NCBI GenBank assembly: GCA_019310665.1 | Contig: JAFDDW010000021.1 | Location: 1-12,356, forward strand | DNA: 12,356 bases | From: Deltaproteobacteria bacterium | Lineage (GTDB): Bacteria; Desulfobacterota; Desulfobacteria; Desulfobacterales; JAFDCJ01 | Direction of reading: 5' to 3' | Shown here: piece by piece, positions 1-7,927 of the stretch | How the letters are laid out: every line of letters starts with the position of its first letter | How positions within the stretch are numbered: position 1 is the stretch's first letter | Position numbers and translations under genes: made by a program | Notes under the pieces: generated by a model | Database searches by the model: none | The model's input: only the letters and a program-made list of their open reading frames with translations | Told to the model about the DNA's origin: nothing

Positions 1-7
1 CGAAACT

Positions 8-43
8 AAAAAAGGGGAAAACAGTGAAAACCGCTAACCCCTT
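8..43 (-). terminator. Probable rho-independent terminator after the tRNA genes
   Basis: Read on the minus strand, a short AAGGGG arm (rc of 38-43) pairs with CCCCTT (rc of 12-17) across a long loop, and a run of six T follows (rc of 8-13). It sits just downstream of tRNA-Glu in the transcribed direction, where a tRNA operon terminator is expected. The stem is only six base pairs, so this is a moderate call. Confidence 0.42.
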
Positions 44-53
44 AATATCATTA

Positions 54-131
54 TGGCGTCCCCAAGGGGATTTGAACCCCTGTTGCCGGCGTGAAAGGCC
101 GGTGTCCTGGACCAGGCTAGACGATGGGGAC
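54..131 (-). tRNA. tRNA-Glu (anticodon UUC)
   Basis: The minus strand folds into a complete cloverleaf. The acceptor arms are GTCCCCA and TGGGGAC, followed by discriminator G and an encoded CCA (rc of 54-56). The anticodon stem CCGGC/GCCGG encloses the loop CTTTCAC, giving anticodon TTC, which reads glutamate codons. The T-loop GTTCAAATC is canonical. tRNA-Lys lies 91 bases upstream in the same orientation, so the two are probably co-transcribed. This tRNA charges for protein synthesis. In organisms using the C5 pathway, Glu-tRNA is also the precursor for HemA and HemL, and hemL is present in this window. Confidence 0.95.
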
Positions 132-141
132 ACAGGTAATA

Positions 142-217
142 CGCATGGGGCATGGCGTATGGCGTTACAAACGATTGTGGGACACTACGCTCTGCTCTTT
201 GCGCTATGCTCTATGCG
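142..217. repeat. Foldback repeat between the two tRNA genes
   Basis: The 16-base arm at 142-157 pairs with the arm at 202-217. On plus-strand RNA all sixteen positions pair, thirteen as Watson-Crick and three as G-U (147/212, 149/210, 154/205). On the minus strand, which carries the tRNAs, those three become A-C mismatches. Both arms are built from repeated GCAT-type words, so part of the symmetry comes from low complexity. The spacer between the tRNAs holds nothing else recognisable. Confidence 0.6.
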
Positions 218-222
218 ATAAT

Positions 223-298
223 TGGTGGGCCGTGCTGGGCTCGAACCAGCGACTCTCTGCTTAAAAGGCAGATACTCTACCGACTGAGTTAACGGCCC
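223..298 (-). tRNA. tRNA-Lys (anticodon UUU)
   Basis: A full cloverleaf is visible on the minus strand. The acceptor arms GGGCCGT and ACGGCCC are followed by discriminator A and an encoded CCA (rc of 223-225). The anticodon stem TCTGC/GCAGA encloses CTTTTAA, so the anticodon is TTT (lysine). The D-loop AGTCGGTAGA and T-loop GTTCGAGCC are canonical. It is the promoter-proximal gene of a two-tRNA unit with tRNA-Glu. A TTGACA box lies about 36 bases upstream. Confidence 0.96.
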
Positions 299-311
299 TT
301 AGAAACGTTAT

Positions 312-340
312 TAATTAAACATAATCATTTAACTTGTCAA
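312..340 (-). promoter_or_regulatory. Candidate sigma-70 promoter of the tRNA-Lys/tRNA-Glu unit
   Basis: On the minus strand a perfect -35 box TTGACA (rc of 335-340) is followed after 17 bases by TAATTA (rc of 312-317), a poor -10 box. Initiation would fall a few bases before the mature 5' end at 298, giving a very short leader. The -35 box and position are good, and the -10 match is weak. Confidence 0.42.
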
Positions 341-358
341 CAGAAAAACGTAAAAAAA

Positions 359-392
359 GTTTGCCAGTTTGCCGGTTTGCCGGTTCAGCCGG
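359..392. repeat. Tandem 8-bp repeat, GTTTGCC(A/G)
   Basis: Three consecutive units (GTTTGCCA at 359-366, GTTTGCCG at 367-374 and 375-382) are followed by a degenerate fourth (GTTCAGCCGG, 383-392). They lie in the non-coding stretch between the tRNA-Lys promoter and the end of trkH. The tract is too short to be a CRISPR array and has no spacers. It could be a slippage-prone microsatellite or part of a dispersed intergenic repeat. Confidence 0.6.
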
Positions 393-412
393 AAAATATG
401 CCGAACGGCATA
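393..412 (-). terminator. Possible weak terminator hairpin downstream of trkH
   Basis: A perfect 7-bp inverted repeat with a 2-base centre (TATGCCG at 397-403, CGGCATA at 406-412) is followed on the minus strand by four T (rc of 393-396). It lies 85 bases beyond the trkH stop. The very tight loop and short T tract make it a poor classical terminator. It could instead be an operator or a transcript-end stabilising hairpin. The rest of 413-497 shows nothing recognisable. Confidence 0.33.
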
Positions 413-497
413 AATCATTGCGCACCATACACAGCGTTCTGCATGTTTGACCCTCTACGGTAGTTTTAGAATCAACTATTCAAGGGGTGAATACGCA

Positions 498-1946
498 TTA
501 TTTGCGCCAGAATTCAGGGACCATTAATATTATCACGGTAAAAATTTCCAGCCGGCCCAGCAGCATACACCAGATCAGCAACCATTTTCCCAAAACGGGA
601 ATCTGGGCATAATTTTCCACCGGGCCCACCATACCGAATCCGGGACCGACATTTCCAATGGTGGCCGCAACGGCCGTAAAAGCAGTCGTAAAATCGACAC
701 CCAGACCGGCCAGCAGAACCGAGCTGAGAGCAAACAGCCCCATATAAAGGGCTAAAAATCCAAGGACACTGCGCATGACATCATCCGGCACCGTTTTGCC
801 GCCGATTTTTATATGCGAAACCGCGTGGGGATGAACCAGTGAAAAAAGCTCCTTATAACAAAATTTGAAACAAAGCATGATTCGCAGGCATTTCATCCCT
901 CCGCCGGTGGAGCCGGCAGATGCCCCCAAAAACATACACAGCAGCAATATGAGCTGGGACATGGCCGGCCATTTTTCATAATCGGCCGTGACATAGCCCG
1001 TGGTGGTAACGATGGACACCACCTGAAAAGCCCCGTATCGAACTGCTTCTCCGATGGATTGGTAGACGGTGCCGAAGACATTAAAGCTTACCGCCAATGT
1101 GAGTAGCACCACCGCACCCAGAAAAAAACGACATTCGGAGTCCTGCCAGAATGCCAGGGTTTTTCCACGCAGCATCTGATAGTGGAGTGAAAAATTAATC
1201 CCGGCCAGCAGCATGAAGAATATGATCACAGCATCGAAATAGACACTGTCAAAATGCGCAACGGAGGTATTTTTAGTTGAAAATCCGCCGGTAGGCATGG
1301 TGGTAAAGGTATGGCACAGCGCGTCATAAAGGGTCATGCCGCCGACCACGAGAAAAATGACCTGTGCTAAGGACATCAGGGCGTAAACTTTCCAGAGAAT
1401 CATGGCCGTATCGCGGATGCGAGGTTTGAGCTTGTCGGGAACGGGGGTCGGGACTTCCGCTTTGTAAAGCTGCATGCCGCCGACACCTAAGAAAGGAAGA
1501 ATGGCCAGCGACAGAACAATGATGCCCATGCCGCCCAGCCACTGGATAAAGCTGCGCCAGAAAAGAAGCCCCTTGGATACGGCCTCGATATTGGTCAGAA
1601 CCGATGCGCCGGTCGTGGTAAACCCCGAAACAGATTCGAAAAACGCATCTACGAACGTGAAACATCCATCTCCCAGATAAAAAGGAAGGGCCCCGAACAG
1701 ACCGACGGCGGCCCAGCCCACCGCCACAATAGCCATGCCTTCCCGCTGGCTGATAACTTCAGCTTGGGCCTTGCGGAAAATGAGATAGAGTATTAACCCG
1801 GCAATAACGGTGATCCCCATGGACAACAGAAGCGCAATCAAACTCTGGTCCCGGTAATAAAACCCGACCATCAAAGGGAAGATCATGGTCAGCCCGAAAA
1901 AAAAGATCAATACCCCGATGGTTCTCAGGATAAATCGCCAGCGCAT
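498..1946 (-). CDS. trkH: TrkH/KtrB-family potassium uptake channel subunit
   Basis: This is the membrane-spanning K+ translocating subunit of a Trk system, working with the cytosolic gating subunit TrkA encoded just upstream. The 482-residue length fits TrkH. The protein is strongly hydrophobic throughout and shows the four selectivity-filter loops of the superfamily: SGFTTTGAS (107-115), TMPTGGFST (216-224), SIVTTTGYVT (311-320) and AATIGNVGPGFG (427-438). A glycine-rich stretch, SAGSTGGGMK (343-352), matches the flexible segment that interrupts a helix and gates the pore in TrkH. The ATG directly follows the TAG stop of trkA with no spacer. A GGAG inside the last trkA codons acts as ribosome binding site, implying coupled translation. 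Family assignment is firm. Ion preference (K+ alone or with Na+) cannot be settled by eye. Confidence 0.95.
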   Translation of the reverse strand: MRWRFILRTIGVLIFFFGLTMIFPLMVGFYYRDQSLIALLLSMGITVIAGLILYLIFRKAQAEVISQREGMAIVAVGWAAVGLFGALPFYLGDGCFTFVDAFFESVSGFTTTGASVLTNIEAVSKGLLFWRSFIQWLGGMGIIVLSLAILPFLGVGGMQLYKAEVPTPVPDKLKPRIRDTAMILWKVYALMSLAQVIFLVVGGMTLYDALCHTFTTMPTGGFSTKNTSVAHFDSVYFDAVIIFFMLLAGINFSLHYQMLRGKTLAFWQDSECRFFLGAVVLLTLAVSFNVFGTVYQSIGEAVRYGAFQVVSIVTTTGYVTADYEKWPAMSQLILLLCMFLGASAGSTGGGMKCLRIMLCFKFCYKELFSLVHPHAVSHIKIGGKTVPDDVMRSVLGFLALYMGLFALSSVLLAGLGVDFTTAFTAVAATIGNVGPGFGMVGPVENYAQIPVLGKWLLIWCMLLGRLEIFTVIILMVPEFWRK

Positions 1947-3311
1947 CTAGAAATACTCCAGTTTTACCGCAAGGATTTTCTCGACTTTAGGGATGGCCTG
2001 TCTTATCGCAAAGATGATGATCCGGTCATCCGGTTGGATAACACTGTCGCCGGTGGGAATGATAATGTCATCGCCGCGAATAATGCCGGCCACCATGGAC
2101 CCCTTGGGAAAGGAAATCCGCTTGAGGGGTTTGTCCACGATATCTGATGTCTCAAGGGCCAGAGCCTCCATGACCTCGGCCTGCTCACCCTTTATGGAAA
2201 TGGCTGAGAGCACTTTGCCTCGGCGGATATGCTGCAAAATGGTGTTAACGGCCGAAAGCCGCGGGCTGACAACCTGCTCGATGCCGATGGCTTTCATCAA
2301 GGGAAAATAACTGAACTTGCTGATTCTGGTGATTGATCTTTTGGCCCCCATTCGTGTCGCTAACAGCGAGGCCAGGATATTGGTTTCTTCATGGCCGGTC
2401 AATGTAACCACCACATCCATATCCTGAATATTTTCTTCGGTCAAAAGCCCCTGGTCGGATCCGTCTCCGCAAAGCACCACCGCTTTGTTCAGCCCTTCGG
2501 CCAGGCGGGCGCAGCGGGCCGGATCCTTTTCGATAATTTTGCAATAAATTGCCTTTTCCTCCAGGCTGCGGGCCAGACGGAATCCGATGTTCCCACCACC
2601 CACAATCAACACCCGATTGACCGGCTGATCGTATTTATCAAATAGGGCCAGGGTATCGGCCAGTTTTTCTTCCTCACTGATAAAATAGACCAGGTCCCCC
2701 GGCATCAGACGATCATTGCCCCTGGGAATGATCAATTCTTCCTCCCTCACCACAGCGGCGATAAGCGGTCTTCCTTTGGGTATTTTTTCAGGAAAATCTG
2801 CGAGCTTAACACCTGCCAGGCGCGATTTTTTATTCAGATATATCCCGATAAATTTTATGCGGCCATCGGCAAACTCGCCCACATTAACCGCTCCCGGGAC
2901 ACTCAACATACTTTCAACAGTTTTGACCACTTCAATTTCGGGATTGATGATGGTGTCGATGTGAGGCGCATGCTCACGAAGGTGATCATGATATTGATCG
3001 AAATCCCCATCGCGCACCCGCGCCAGTTTTTTGGTGGCCGGTGACAGCATATTGGCAACCAGGCAGGCAACCAGGTTGGCTTCGTCACTGTCTGTGACAG
3101 CCAGAATGATCTCAGCATTCCGGATGCCGGCTTCCTCTAAAACCACCGGACTGCTGCCCGAGCCCTCCACCGCTTGAACATCAAGACTATCGGAAATACG
3201 CCGGATAGCCTCGGGATCCTTGTCAATAATCACAACTTCTTTATTTTCCAAGGCCAGATGGCTGGCAATGTGGTATCCGACCTCACCCGCACCTACGATT
3301 ATGATCTTCAA
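1947..3311 (-). CDS. trkA: TrkA, NAD-binding regulatory subunit of the Trk potassium transporter
   Basis: This peripheral cytosolic protein binds nucleotides (NAD(H)/ATP) and gates TrkH. The 454-residue length is that of full TrkA with two tandem RCK halves. The first Rossmann motif is GAGEVG (7-12) with acidic D30 ending strand 2. The second is GGGNIG (238-243) with E261 in the equivalent place. An RCK_C (TrkA_C) domain follows each half, at about 140-217 and 370-450. The start is a TTG codon preceded, eight bases away, by GGGGAG (rc of 3320-3325); no ATG fits there. A possible promoter lies upstream, with a TACAAT-like -10 at rc of 3344-3349, but it is weak and close to the fabF terminator. 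The stop abuts the trkH start, so the two form an operon. Confidence 0.95.
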   Translation of the reverse strand: MKIIIVGAGEVGYHIASHLALENKEVVIIDKDPEAIRRISDSLDVQAVEGSGSSPVVLEEAGIRNAEIILAVTDSDEANLVACLVANMLSPATKKLARVRDGDFDQYHDHLREHAPHIDTIINPEIEVVKTVESMLSVPGAVNVGEFADGRIKFIGIYLNKKSRLAGVKLADFPEKIPKGRPLIAAVVREEELIIPRGNDRLMPGDLVYFISEEEKLADTLALFDKYDQPVNRVLIVGGGNIGFRLARSLEEKAIYCKIIEKDPARCARLAEGLNKAVVLCGDGSDQGLLTEENIQDMDVVVTLTGHEETNILASLLATRMGAKRSITRISKFSYFPLMKAIGIEQVVSPRLSAVNTILQHIRRGKVLSAISIKGEQAEVMEALALETSDIVDKPLKRISFPKGSMVAGIIRGDDIIIPTGDSVIQPDDRIIIFAIRQAIPKVEKILAVKLEYF

Positions 3312-3363
3312 TGAATCAACTCCCCTAGTTTAGAATGACCCGTATTGTATATCAAAAATCACT

Positions 3364-3393
3364 AAAAAAACAACCGGCATAAGCCGGTTGTTT
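3364..3393 (-). terminator. Rho-independent terminator of fabF
   Basis: The arms AACAACCGGC (3369-3378) and GCCGGTTGTT (3383-3392) pair perfectly around a 4-base loop. On the minus strand a run of seven T (rc of 3364-3370) overlaps the end of the stem. It lies about 65 bases past the fabF stop and just before trkA, so it separates the two units. A weaker inverted repeat (CCCAATT at 3415-3421, AATTGGG at 3434-3440) lies between it and the fabF stop. Confidence 0.85.
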
Positions 3394-3457
3394 GTCAAAC
3401 TGCTTTTCTGGAACCCCAATTAAGTTGAAAACCAATTGGGAGTTATTTGTTACTCGA

Positions 3458-4702
3458 TTAGGAGCTATGGTATCTTGAAAGGATCAGGCTGGCGTTGGTA
3501 CCGCCAAACCCGAAGGAATTGGTCATGGCATTTTCAACCCGGGCTTTGCGCATCACGTTGGGTATATAATCAAGATCGCACTCATCACCTGAATTGTCAT
3601 GGTTGACGGTCGGCGGAAGACGACCGTCGGAAATGGCCAGTGCCGTAAATATTGTTTCAATTCCACCGGCACCGCCCAGCAAATGCCCGGTCATGGATTT
3701 GGTCGCACTGATGGCAAGCTTATAGGCATGTTCCTTGAAAACCGTCTTTATCGCGCGGGTTTCGGATAAATCGTTTAGCGGTGTTGAAGTACCGTGGGCA
3801 TTAATATAGTCGATTTTGTCAAAAGGGAAACCGGAATCCTCAAGGGCTGCCATCATGCAGCGGGCCGCACCGCTGCCATCCGGTGGTGGGGCAGTCATGT
3901 GAAAGCCGTCACCGCTCATGCCGTAGCCGGTAAGCTCCGCGTAAATTTTTGCACCGCGTTCAAGAGCCTGGTCAAGGGCTTCAATGATCAAAATACCGCT
4001 CCCTTCCCCGACAATAAAACCGTCTCGGTCACGATCGAACGGACGCGAAGCCTTCTCCGGTTCATCGTTGCGCGTGGACAGGGCTTTCATGGAATTGAAA
4101 CCGGCAATGCAGGTCGGGTTGATCACCGATTCAACACCACCGGTAATCATGGCATCTGCCTCGCCCCTGAGGATGAGTTTATAGGAATCACCCACTGCAT
4201 GCGCTCCGGCCGCGCAGGCGGTGGCAAGGGAGGCATTGGGGCCTTTGGCGCCAAATTGGATGGAAATCATTCCCGGGGCCATGTTACCGATCATCATGGG
4301 AATAAAAAAGGGACTTACCCGCCGGGGCCCCTTGTTGTTTAGTTTAAGGCAGGTATCTTCAAGGATCGAAAGCCCCCCCAGTCCGCATCCGGTGATCACA
4401 CCGACTCTGTCCGAGTTGGAACCGTTAATCACCAGCCCGGAGTCCTCAATAGCCATACGTGCGGCCGCCACCGCGTATGCGATAAAGCGCTCGGTGCGCT
4501 TGGCCTCTTTCTTGGGGAGAAAATCTTCAGCCTGAAAATCTTTGACCTCAGCTGCTATTTTGGTTTGATAATTCGACACATCAAATCGGGTAATCGCTCC
4601 GACTCCTGATTTCCCCGCACACAGAGATTCCCATGTTTCTTTGACTCCAATTCCAATAGGGGTGAGGAGTCCAACCCCCGTTATCACGACACGTCTATTC
4701 AA
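3458..4702 (-). CDS. fabF: Beta-ketoacyl-ACP synthase II (FabF/KASII)
   Basis: This cytosolic condensing enzyme of type II fatty-acid synthesis elongates acyl-ACP with malonyl-ACP, releasing CO2. The 414-residue length is typical of FabF. The catalytic triad is intact: C163 in ATACAAGAH, H303 in NAHGTSTPLND and H340 in TKSMTGH, with the conserved K335. The gating-loop motif SFGFGGTN (396-403) is near the C-terminus. The start is a TTG codon; GGGAGG lies five bases upstream and no ATG is available nearby. No acpP, fabG or fabH is adjacent. With its own promoter (4778-4806) and terminator (3364-3393) it appears monocistronic. FabB (KASI) is the main alternative, but the overall motifs and length favour FabF. 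Confidence 0.95.
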   Translation of the reverse strand: MNRRVVITGVGLLTPIGIGVKETWESLCAGKSGVGAITRFDVSNYQTKIAAEVKDFQAEDFLPKKEAKRTERFIAYAVAAARMAIEDSGLVINGSNSDRVGVITGCGLGGLSILEDTCLKLNNKGPRRVSPFFIPMMIGNMAPGMISIQFGAKGPNASLATACAAGAHAVGDSYKLILRGEADAMITGGVESVINPTCIAGFNSMKALSTRNDEPEKASRPFDRDRDGFIVGEGSGILIIEALDQALERGAKIYAELTGYGMSGDGFHMTAPPPDGSGAARCMMAALEDSGFPFDKIDYINAHGTSTPLNDLSETRAIKTVFKEHAYKLAISATKSMTGHLLGGAGGIETIFTALAISDGRLPPTVNHDNSGDECDLDYIPNVMRKARVENAMTNSFGFGGTNASLILSRYHSS

Positions 4703-4777
4703 ATGATCCTCCCAAATTTACTGTATTTGTCAAACAATTTGAGTAAATATAGAGATGTAACTATCTGTAATTAGTTT

Positions 4778-4806
4778 ATTATAATAACTTTTACTCACTT
4801 ATTCAA
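4778..4806 (-). promoter_or_regulatory. Sigma-70 promoter of fabF
   Basis: On the minus strand TTGAAT (rc of 4801-4806) and a perfect TATAAT (rc of 4778-4783) are separated by exactly 17 bases. Transcription would start near 4771, leaving a leader of about 70 bases before the TTG codon of fabF. It lies in the AT-rich 231-base gap after mpl. No convincing terminator for mpl is visible in that gap, only a T-rich tract around rc of 4874-4882. Confidence 0.72.
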
Positions 4807-4933
4807 CATCAGGGATAAGTAATTTAAATACCGGGAATTGTCAAGAAATATTCCTTTTAGAAAAGCTGCCGATAAAAAAAGACGGATCAAAAATATCGGA
4901 CGGTCTATCGTGGGCTATAGTACAGCGATGCGG

Positions 4934-6349
4934 TCACAGATTTTCCAGCAACCGCTGGTGGATATTGTCAAATCCGCCGTTGGACATAATTAGAACAAAA
5001 TCTCCCGGCTTGGCGGTGATTAATAAAAAGTCGCGAATAGCATCCGTATCCGGGAAGTAATGCGCATCTTTACCGCGAATTTTCAGATCAGCAACCAATT
5101 GCTCGGAAGAAAACTGCTGCCCGGAAGGAATTTTATTCAAGAGCGGGGGTTTTCGGATGCAGATTATGTCTGCCGGATCAAACACTCCTGCATATTCCTT
5201 TTGAAAGACACTGCGCATACTGGTATTCGTTCGGGGTTCAAACACAGCTATCAAGCGTCCGGTTGAAACGATCGATTTTACAGCGCGCACTGTTTCCCGA
5301 ACCGCAGTGGGATGGTGAGCGAAATCATCCATGACCGTAATTTGTCTTTTTTGACCTCGAATTTCCTGTCTGCGCTTAATTCCTTCAAATGTTTGCAGCG
5401 CTTTGGCAATGGCATCCACTGCAATATTTAGACCGTCGGCAATCGCAATGACAGCCAGAGCATTTAACAGATTGTGTTCTCCAAAGAGTTTGGTTTTAAA
5501 TGTACCAAAACGTTCATTATTTTTAAACACTTCAAAAACCGTCCAGGGCGGCTCAGCCGATACAAATCCCAGGCGCCAGGGAGAAGTCGCCTTTTTACCG
5601 TAGCGCTCAATCCGGCAATGGTGTCTGCCGATGACCTCGGTCACATTTTGCTCACCATCAAAGGCCAGAAGCGAACTGGAGCCGGGAAGCGCGGAGACAA
5701 ACCCGCTGAATATTTCCTTGACATGTTCTAGATCATGAAAAATATCGGCATGATCAAACTCAACACTGGTCAGCACCGCCATCTGGGGTTGGAAGTGTAG
5801 AAATTTTGGCCCTTTGTCAAAAAAAGCCGTATCGTACTCATCACCTTCCACCACAAAATAGGGACCGTTTCCAAGACGGTAATTGCTGTCAAAGTTTTTT
5901 AGAATGCCGCCGATCATAAAAGACGGATCGTAACCGGCCTCATATAACAACCAGGCCAGAATGGAAGCAGTCGTTGTCTTGCCGTGGGTTCCGCTCACCA
6001 GAAGTGTTTTTTTACCGTCAGCCGCAAATCGGTTTAAAGCCTGGGGCATGGAGCAAAAATACAGGCCCCTGCTGTGCATTGCTTGAACCTCCGGGTTATC
6101 CTTGGAAACGGCATTACCGACGATGACCAGATCCGGACCATAGGAAACATTTTCCTCCCTGAACCCGTCGTTCATTTTGATGCCCTTTTGATCCAGGAAA
6201 TGACTCATGGGTGGATAGATCTTTTGATCGGAACCGGTAACGGCATAACCGAGATCCCGCAGCATGCAGGCAAGTGCCCCCATGGCGGTGCCGCACACCG
6301 CAATCAAATGGATCGTCCGCACGCTGTCAGGAATTTTATTTTTATTCAT
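4934..6349 (-). CDS. mpl: Mpl: UDP-N-acetylmuramate:L-alanyl-gamma-D-glutamyl-meso-diaminopimelate ligase
   Basis: Mpl reattaches the murein tripeptide recovered from cell-wall turnover to UDP-MurNAc, using ATP, bypassing MurC, MurD and MurE. The 471-residue length fits Mpl. The N-terminal nucleotide domain resembles MurC (IHLIAVCGTAMGALA, 13-27). The ATP loop GTHGKTTT is at 120-127. The Mpl/MurC-like VVEGDEYDTAFFDKGPKF is at 166-183, and GEHNLLNALA at 290-299. The C-terminal domain opens with DDFAHHPTAVRETV (341-354), a strong Mpl signature. MurC is the alternative, but EGDEYDTAFFD and the solitary context away from the mur cluster favour Mpl. The ATG overlaps the TGA of the upstream histidine kinase (ATGA), so translation is probably coupled. 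Presence of the enzyme implies a meso-DAP Gram-negative-type wall with recycling. Confidence 0.92.
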   Translation of the reverse strand: MNKNKIPDSVRTIHLIAVCGTAMGALACMLRDLGYAVTGSDQKIYPPMSHFLDQKGIKMNDGFREENVSYGPDLVIVGNAVSKDNPEVQAMHSRGLYFCSMPQALNRFAADGKKTLLVSGTHGKTTTASILAWLLYEAGYDPSFMIGGILKNFDSNYRLGNGPYFVVEGDEYDTAFFDKGPKFLHFQPQMAVLTSVEFDHADIFHDLEHVKEIFSGFVSALPGSSSLLAFDGEQNVTEVIGRHHCRIERYGKKATSPWRLGFVSAEPPWTVFEVFKNNERFGTFKTKLFGEHNLLNALAVIAIADGLNIAVDAIAKALQTFEGIKRRQEIRGQKRQITVMDDFAHHPTAVRETVRAVKSIVSTGRLIAVFEPRTNTSMRSVFQKEYAGVFDPADIICIRKPPLLNKIPSGQQFSSEQLVADLKIRGKDAHYFPDTDAIRDFLLITAKPGDFVLIMSNGGFDNIHQRLLENL

Positions 6350-7905
6350 GTCTTGTTGTTCAGCACTGCTTTGATATTTTGCGATAGCATTTTCAGGTTA
6401 AAGGGTTTCTGGATAAACGCTTTACAGCCGCGGTTCAAAATCTCTGTTGCCTGGCCATCAATGCTGTAGCCACTGCAAAGTATCACTTTTATTTCGGGAT
6501 TGATCTGTTTAAGTCTGTCAAAGGTCTGTCCCCCGCTGACCTTCGGCATGACCATATCCAGGATGACAAGCTTGATCCTATCCCCATGGGTTTGATAAAG
6601 CTCGATGGCTTCGGCTCCGTTCATGGCGGTTAGCGCTTCATATCCCAATTTTTCCAGCATTCGCTTGACAACATCGATGATCATTTCTTCATCATCCACC
6701 AGAAGCACCGTCTCATGACCAGGGGAAATTTCTTCAACCGTCATTGGGGGCGGTTCAGCCGTTTTTCGACTGGCCGGCAGATAAATCTCAAATCGGGTCC
6801 CTCGATTCCTTTCACTGAAGACATTAATAAATCCTTCGTGATTTTTAATAATTCCATAAACCGAGGCCAAACCCAGCCCGGTTCCCCGCCCCATGTCCCT
6901 GGTGGTAAAAAATGGATCAAAGATTCTTGCCTGGGTTTGTTCATCCATCCCGAAGCCGGTATCAGCCACGGTTATTTTAATGTAGTCACCCGCTTTTACC
7001 CGATAGGGCGTAAATCGATCTTCATCAATGCTAAGGTTCTCGGTGCCAACCGTTAGCGTCCCGCCATCCGGCATCGCCTGCAGGGCGTTCATGTAGATAT
7101 TGAGAATCACCTGCTCGATTTGACCCTTGTCGGCTTCAACCTTCCAAAGATTGGAGTCAAAGTTATCATTAAATACAACCGCTTTATTCGCCCGGCTAAA
7201 AAGAAGATTTTGTTCTTCCAAGAGCCGATTGAGATCGGTCAGGCGCACCTCATATTTACCGCCCCGGGCGAAGCCCAGTAATTGACGGGTGAGTTCCACT
7301 CCATTTTGAACGTATTGCTCAATTTTTTTTAAGCGGTCAAAAAACGGTGAACCGGCTTCCAGGTCTAAAAGCGACAAAGAGATGTTTCCCTGAATCCCCA
7401 GCAGCAGGTTATTAAAATCATGGGCAATACCCCCGGCAAGGGTACCGATGGCTTCCATTTTTTGAGCCTGGCGCAGTTGTTTCTCCAGTTGAACCTCATG
7501 GGTTACATCCCGTTGAACGCTCACGTAGTTAATAATTTCGCCGGTTTTGTTTTTAACCGGGGAAATTGTTGCTTCGGACTCATAAAGGGAATTATCCTTT
7601 TTCTTATTGATGAATCGCCCATGCCAGACCTGACCGCGTTTGAGGGATTCCCACATTTGATTGAAAAAAGAAGGATCGTGTTGATCGCTGTCCAGAAAGG
7701 TGATGTTTTGCGCCTCAGCCTCAGCACGGGAATAACCTGTAATTTTTTCAAAGGCCGGATTTACATACTGGATCATGCCCTCAATATCGGTAATCATGAT
7801 GGCTTCGGCCGTATTCTCGATGGCGGTAACCAAACGCGAGTGGTCTACCGTTTGACTGCCCGAATTATCATTTCCCGGGGTGTCCCCGCTTCTTTTTTCG
7901 GCCAT
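6346..7905 (-). CDS. Soluble PAS-containing hybrid histidine kinase with C-terminal receiver domain
   Basis: This is a two-component sensor of 519 residues with no membrane segment, so it senses in the cytoplasm. Domains in order: one PAS/PAC at about 22-140 (AIMITDIEGMIQYVNPAFEKITGYS and the PAC end ISVQRDVT-like, 129-135); a HisKA dimerisation helix with phosphoacceptor H162 in GGIAHDFNNLL; and HATPase_c with N-box N273 (NIYMNALQAM), G1 box DTGFGM (315-320), F box FDPFFTT (329-335) and G2 box GRGTGLGL (339-346). A CheY-like receiver at about 397-517 has D404/D405, phosphoacceptor D450, S478 and K500. All key residues are present. The last four bases overlap the start of mpl. The ligand cannot be read from sequence; PAS domains of this type may sense redox state or small molecules. 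Its cognate regulator is not in the window. Confidence 0.93.
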   Translation of the reverse strand: MAEKRSGDTPGNDNSGSQTVDHSRLVTAIENTAEAIMITDIEGMIQYVNPAFEKITGYSRAEAEAQNITFLDSDQHDPSFFNQMWESLKRGQVWHGRFINKKKDNSLYESEATISPVKNKTGEIINYVSVQRDVTHEVQLEKQLRQAQKMEAIGTLAGGIAHDFNNLLLGIQGNISLSLLDLEAGSPFFDRLKKIEQYVQNGVELTRQLLGFARGGKYEVRLTDLNRLLEEQNLLFSRANKAVVFNDNFDSNLWKVEADKGQIEQVILNIYMNALQAMPDGGTLTVGTENLSIDEDRFTPYRVKAGDYIKITVADTGFGMDEQTQARIFDPFFTTRDMGRGTGLGLASVYGIIKNHEGFINVFSERNRGTRFEIYLPASRKTAEPPPMTVEEISPGHETVLLVDDEEMIIDVVKRMLEKLGYEALTAMNGAEAIELYQTHGDRIKLVILDMVMPKVSGGQTFDRLKQINPEIKVILCSGYSIDGQATEILNRGCKAFIQKPFNLKMLSQNIKAVLNNKT

Positions 7906-7927
7906 TTATGCAACCCTGCAATATCCC

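Noticed and set aside
24..221. 65-codon open frame on the plus strand
   Set aside because: It runs antisense through tRNA-Glu and the foldback spacer, so it is a by-product of RNA-gene sequence.
359..412. Possible CRISPR fragment
   Set aside because: Units are 8 bp, contiguous, without spacers, and no cas gene is nearby.
3794..4342. 182-codon frame antisense to fabF
   Set aside because: fabF has full catalytic motifs and its own promoter and terminator. The antisense frame has no family features.
4860..4933. Possible mpl terminator
   Set aside because: A T-rich tract is present on the minus strand, but the GTCCG words before it are direct rather than inverted repeats, so no stable stem forms.
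4934..6349. Reading this ligase as MurC
   Set aside because: The EGDEYDTAFFD and DDFAHHPTAVRETV stretches and the isolated position fit Mpl better than MurC.
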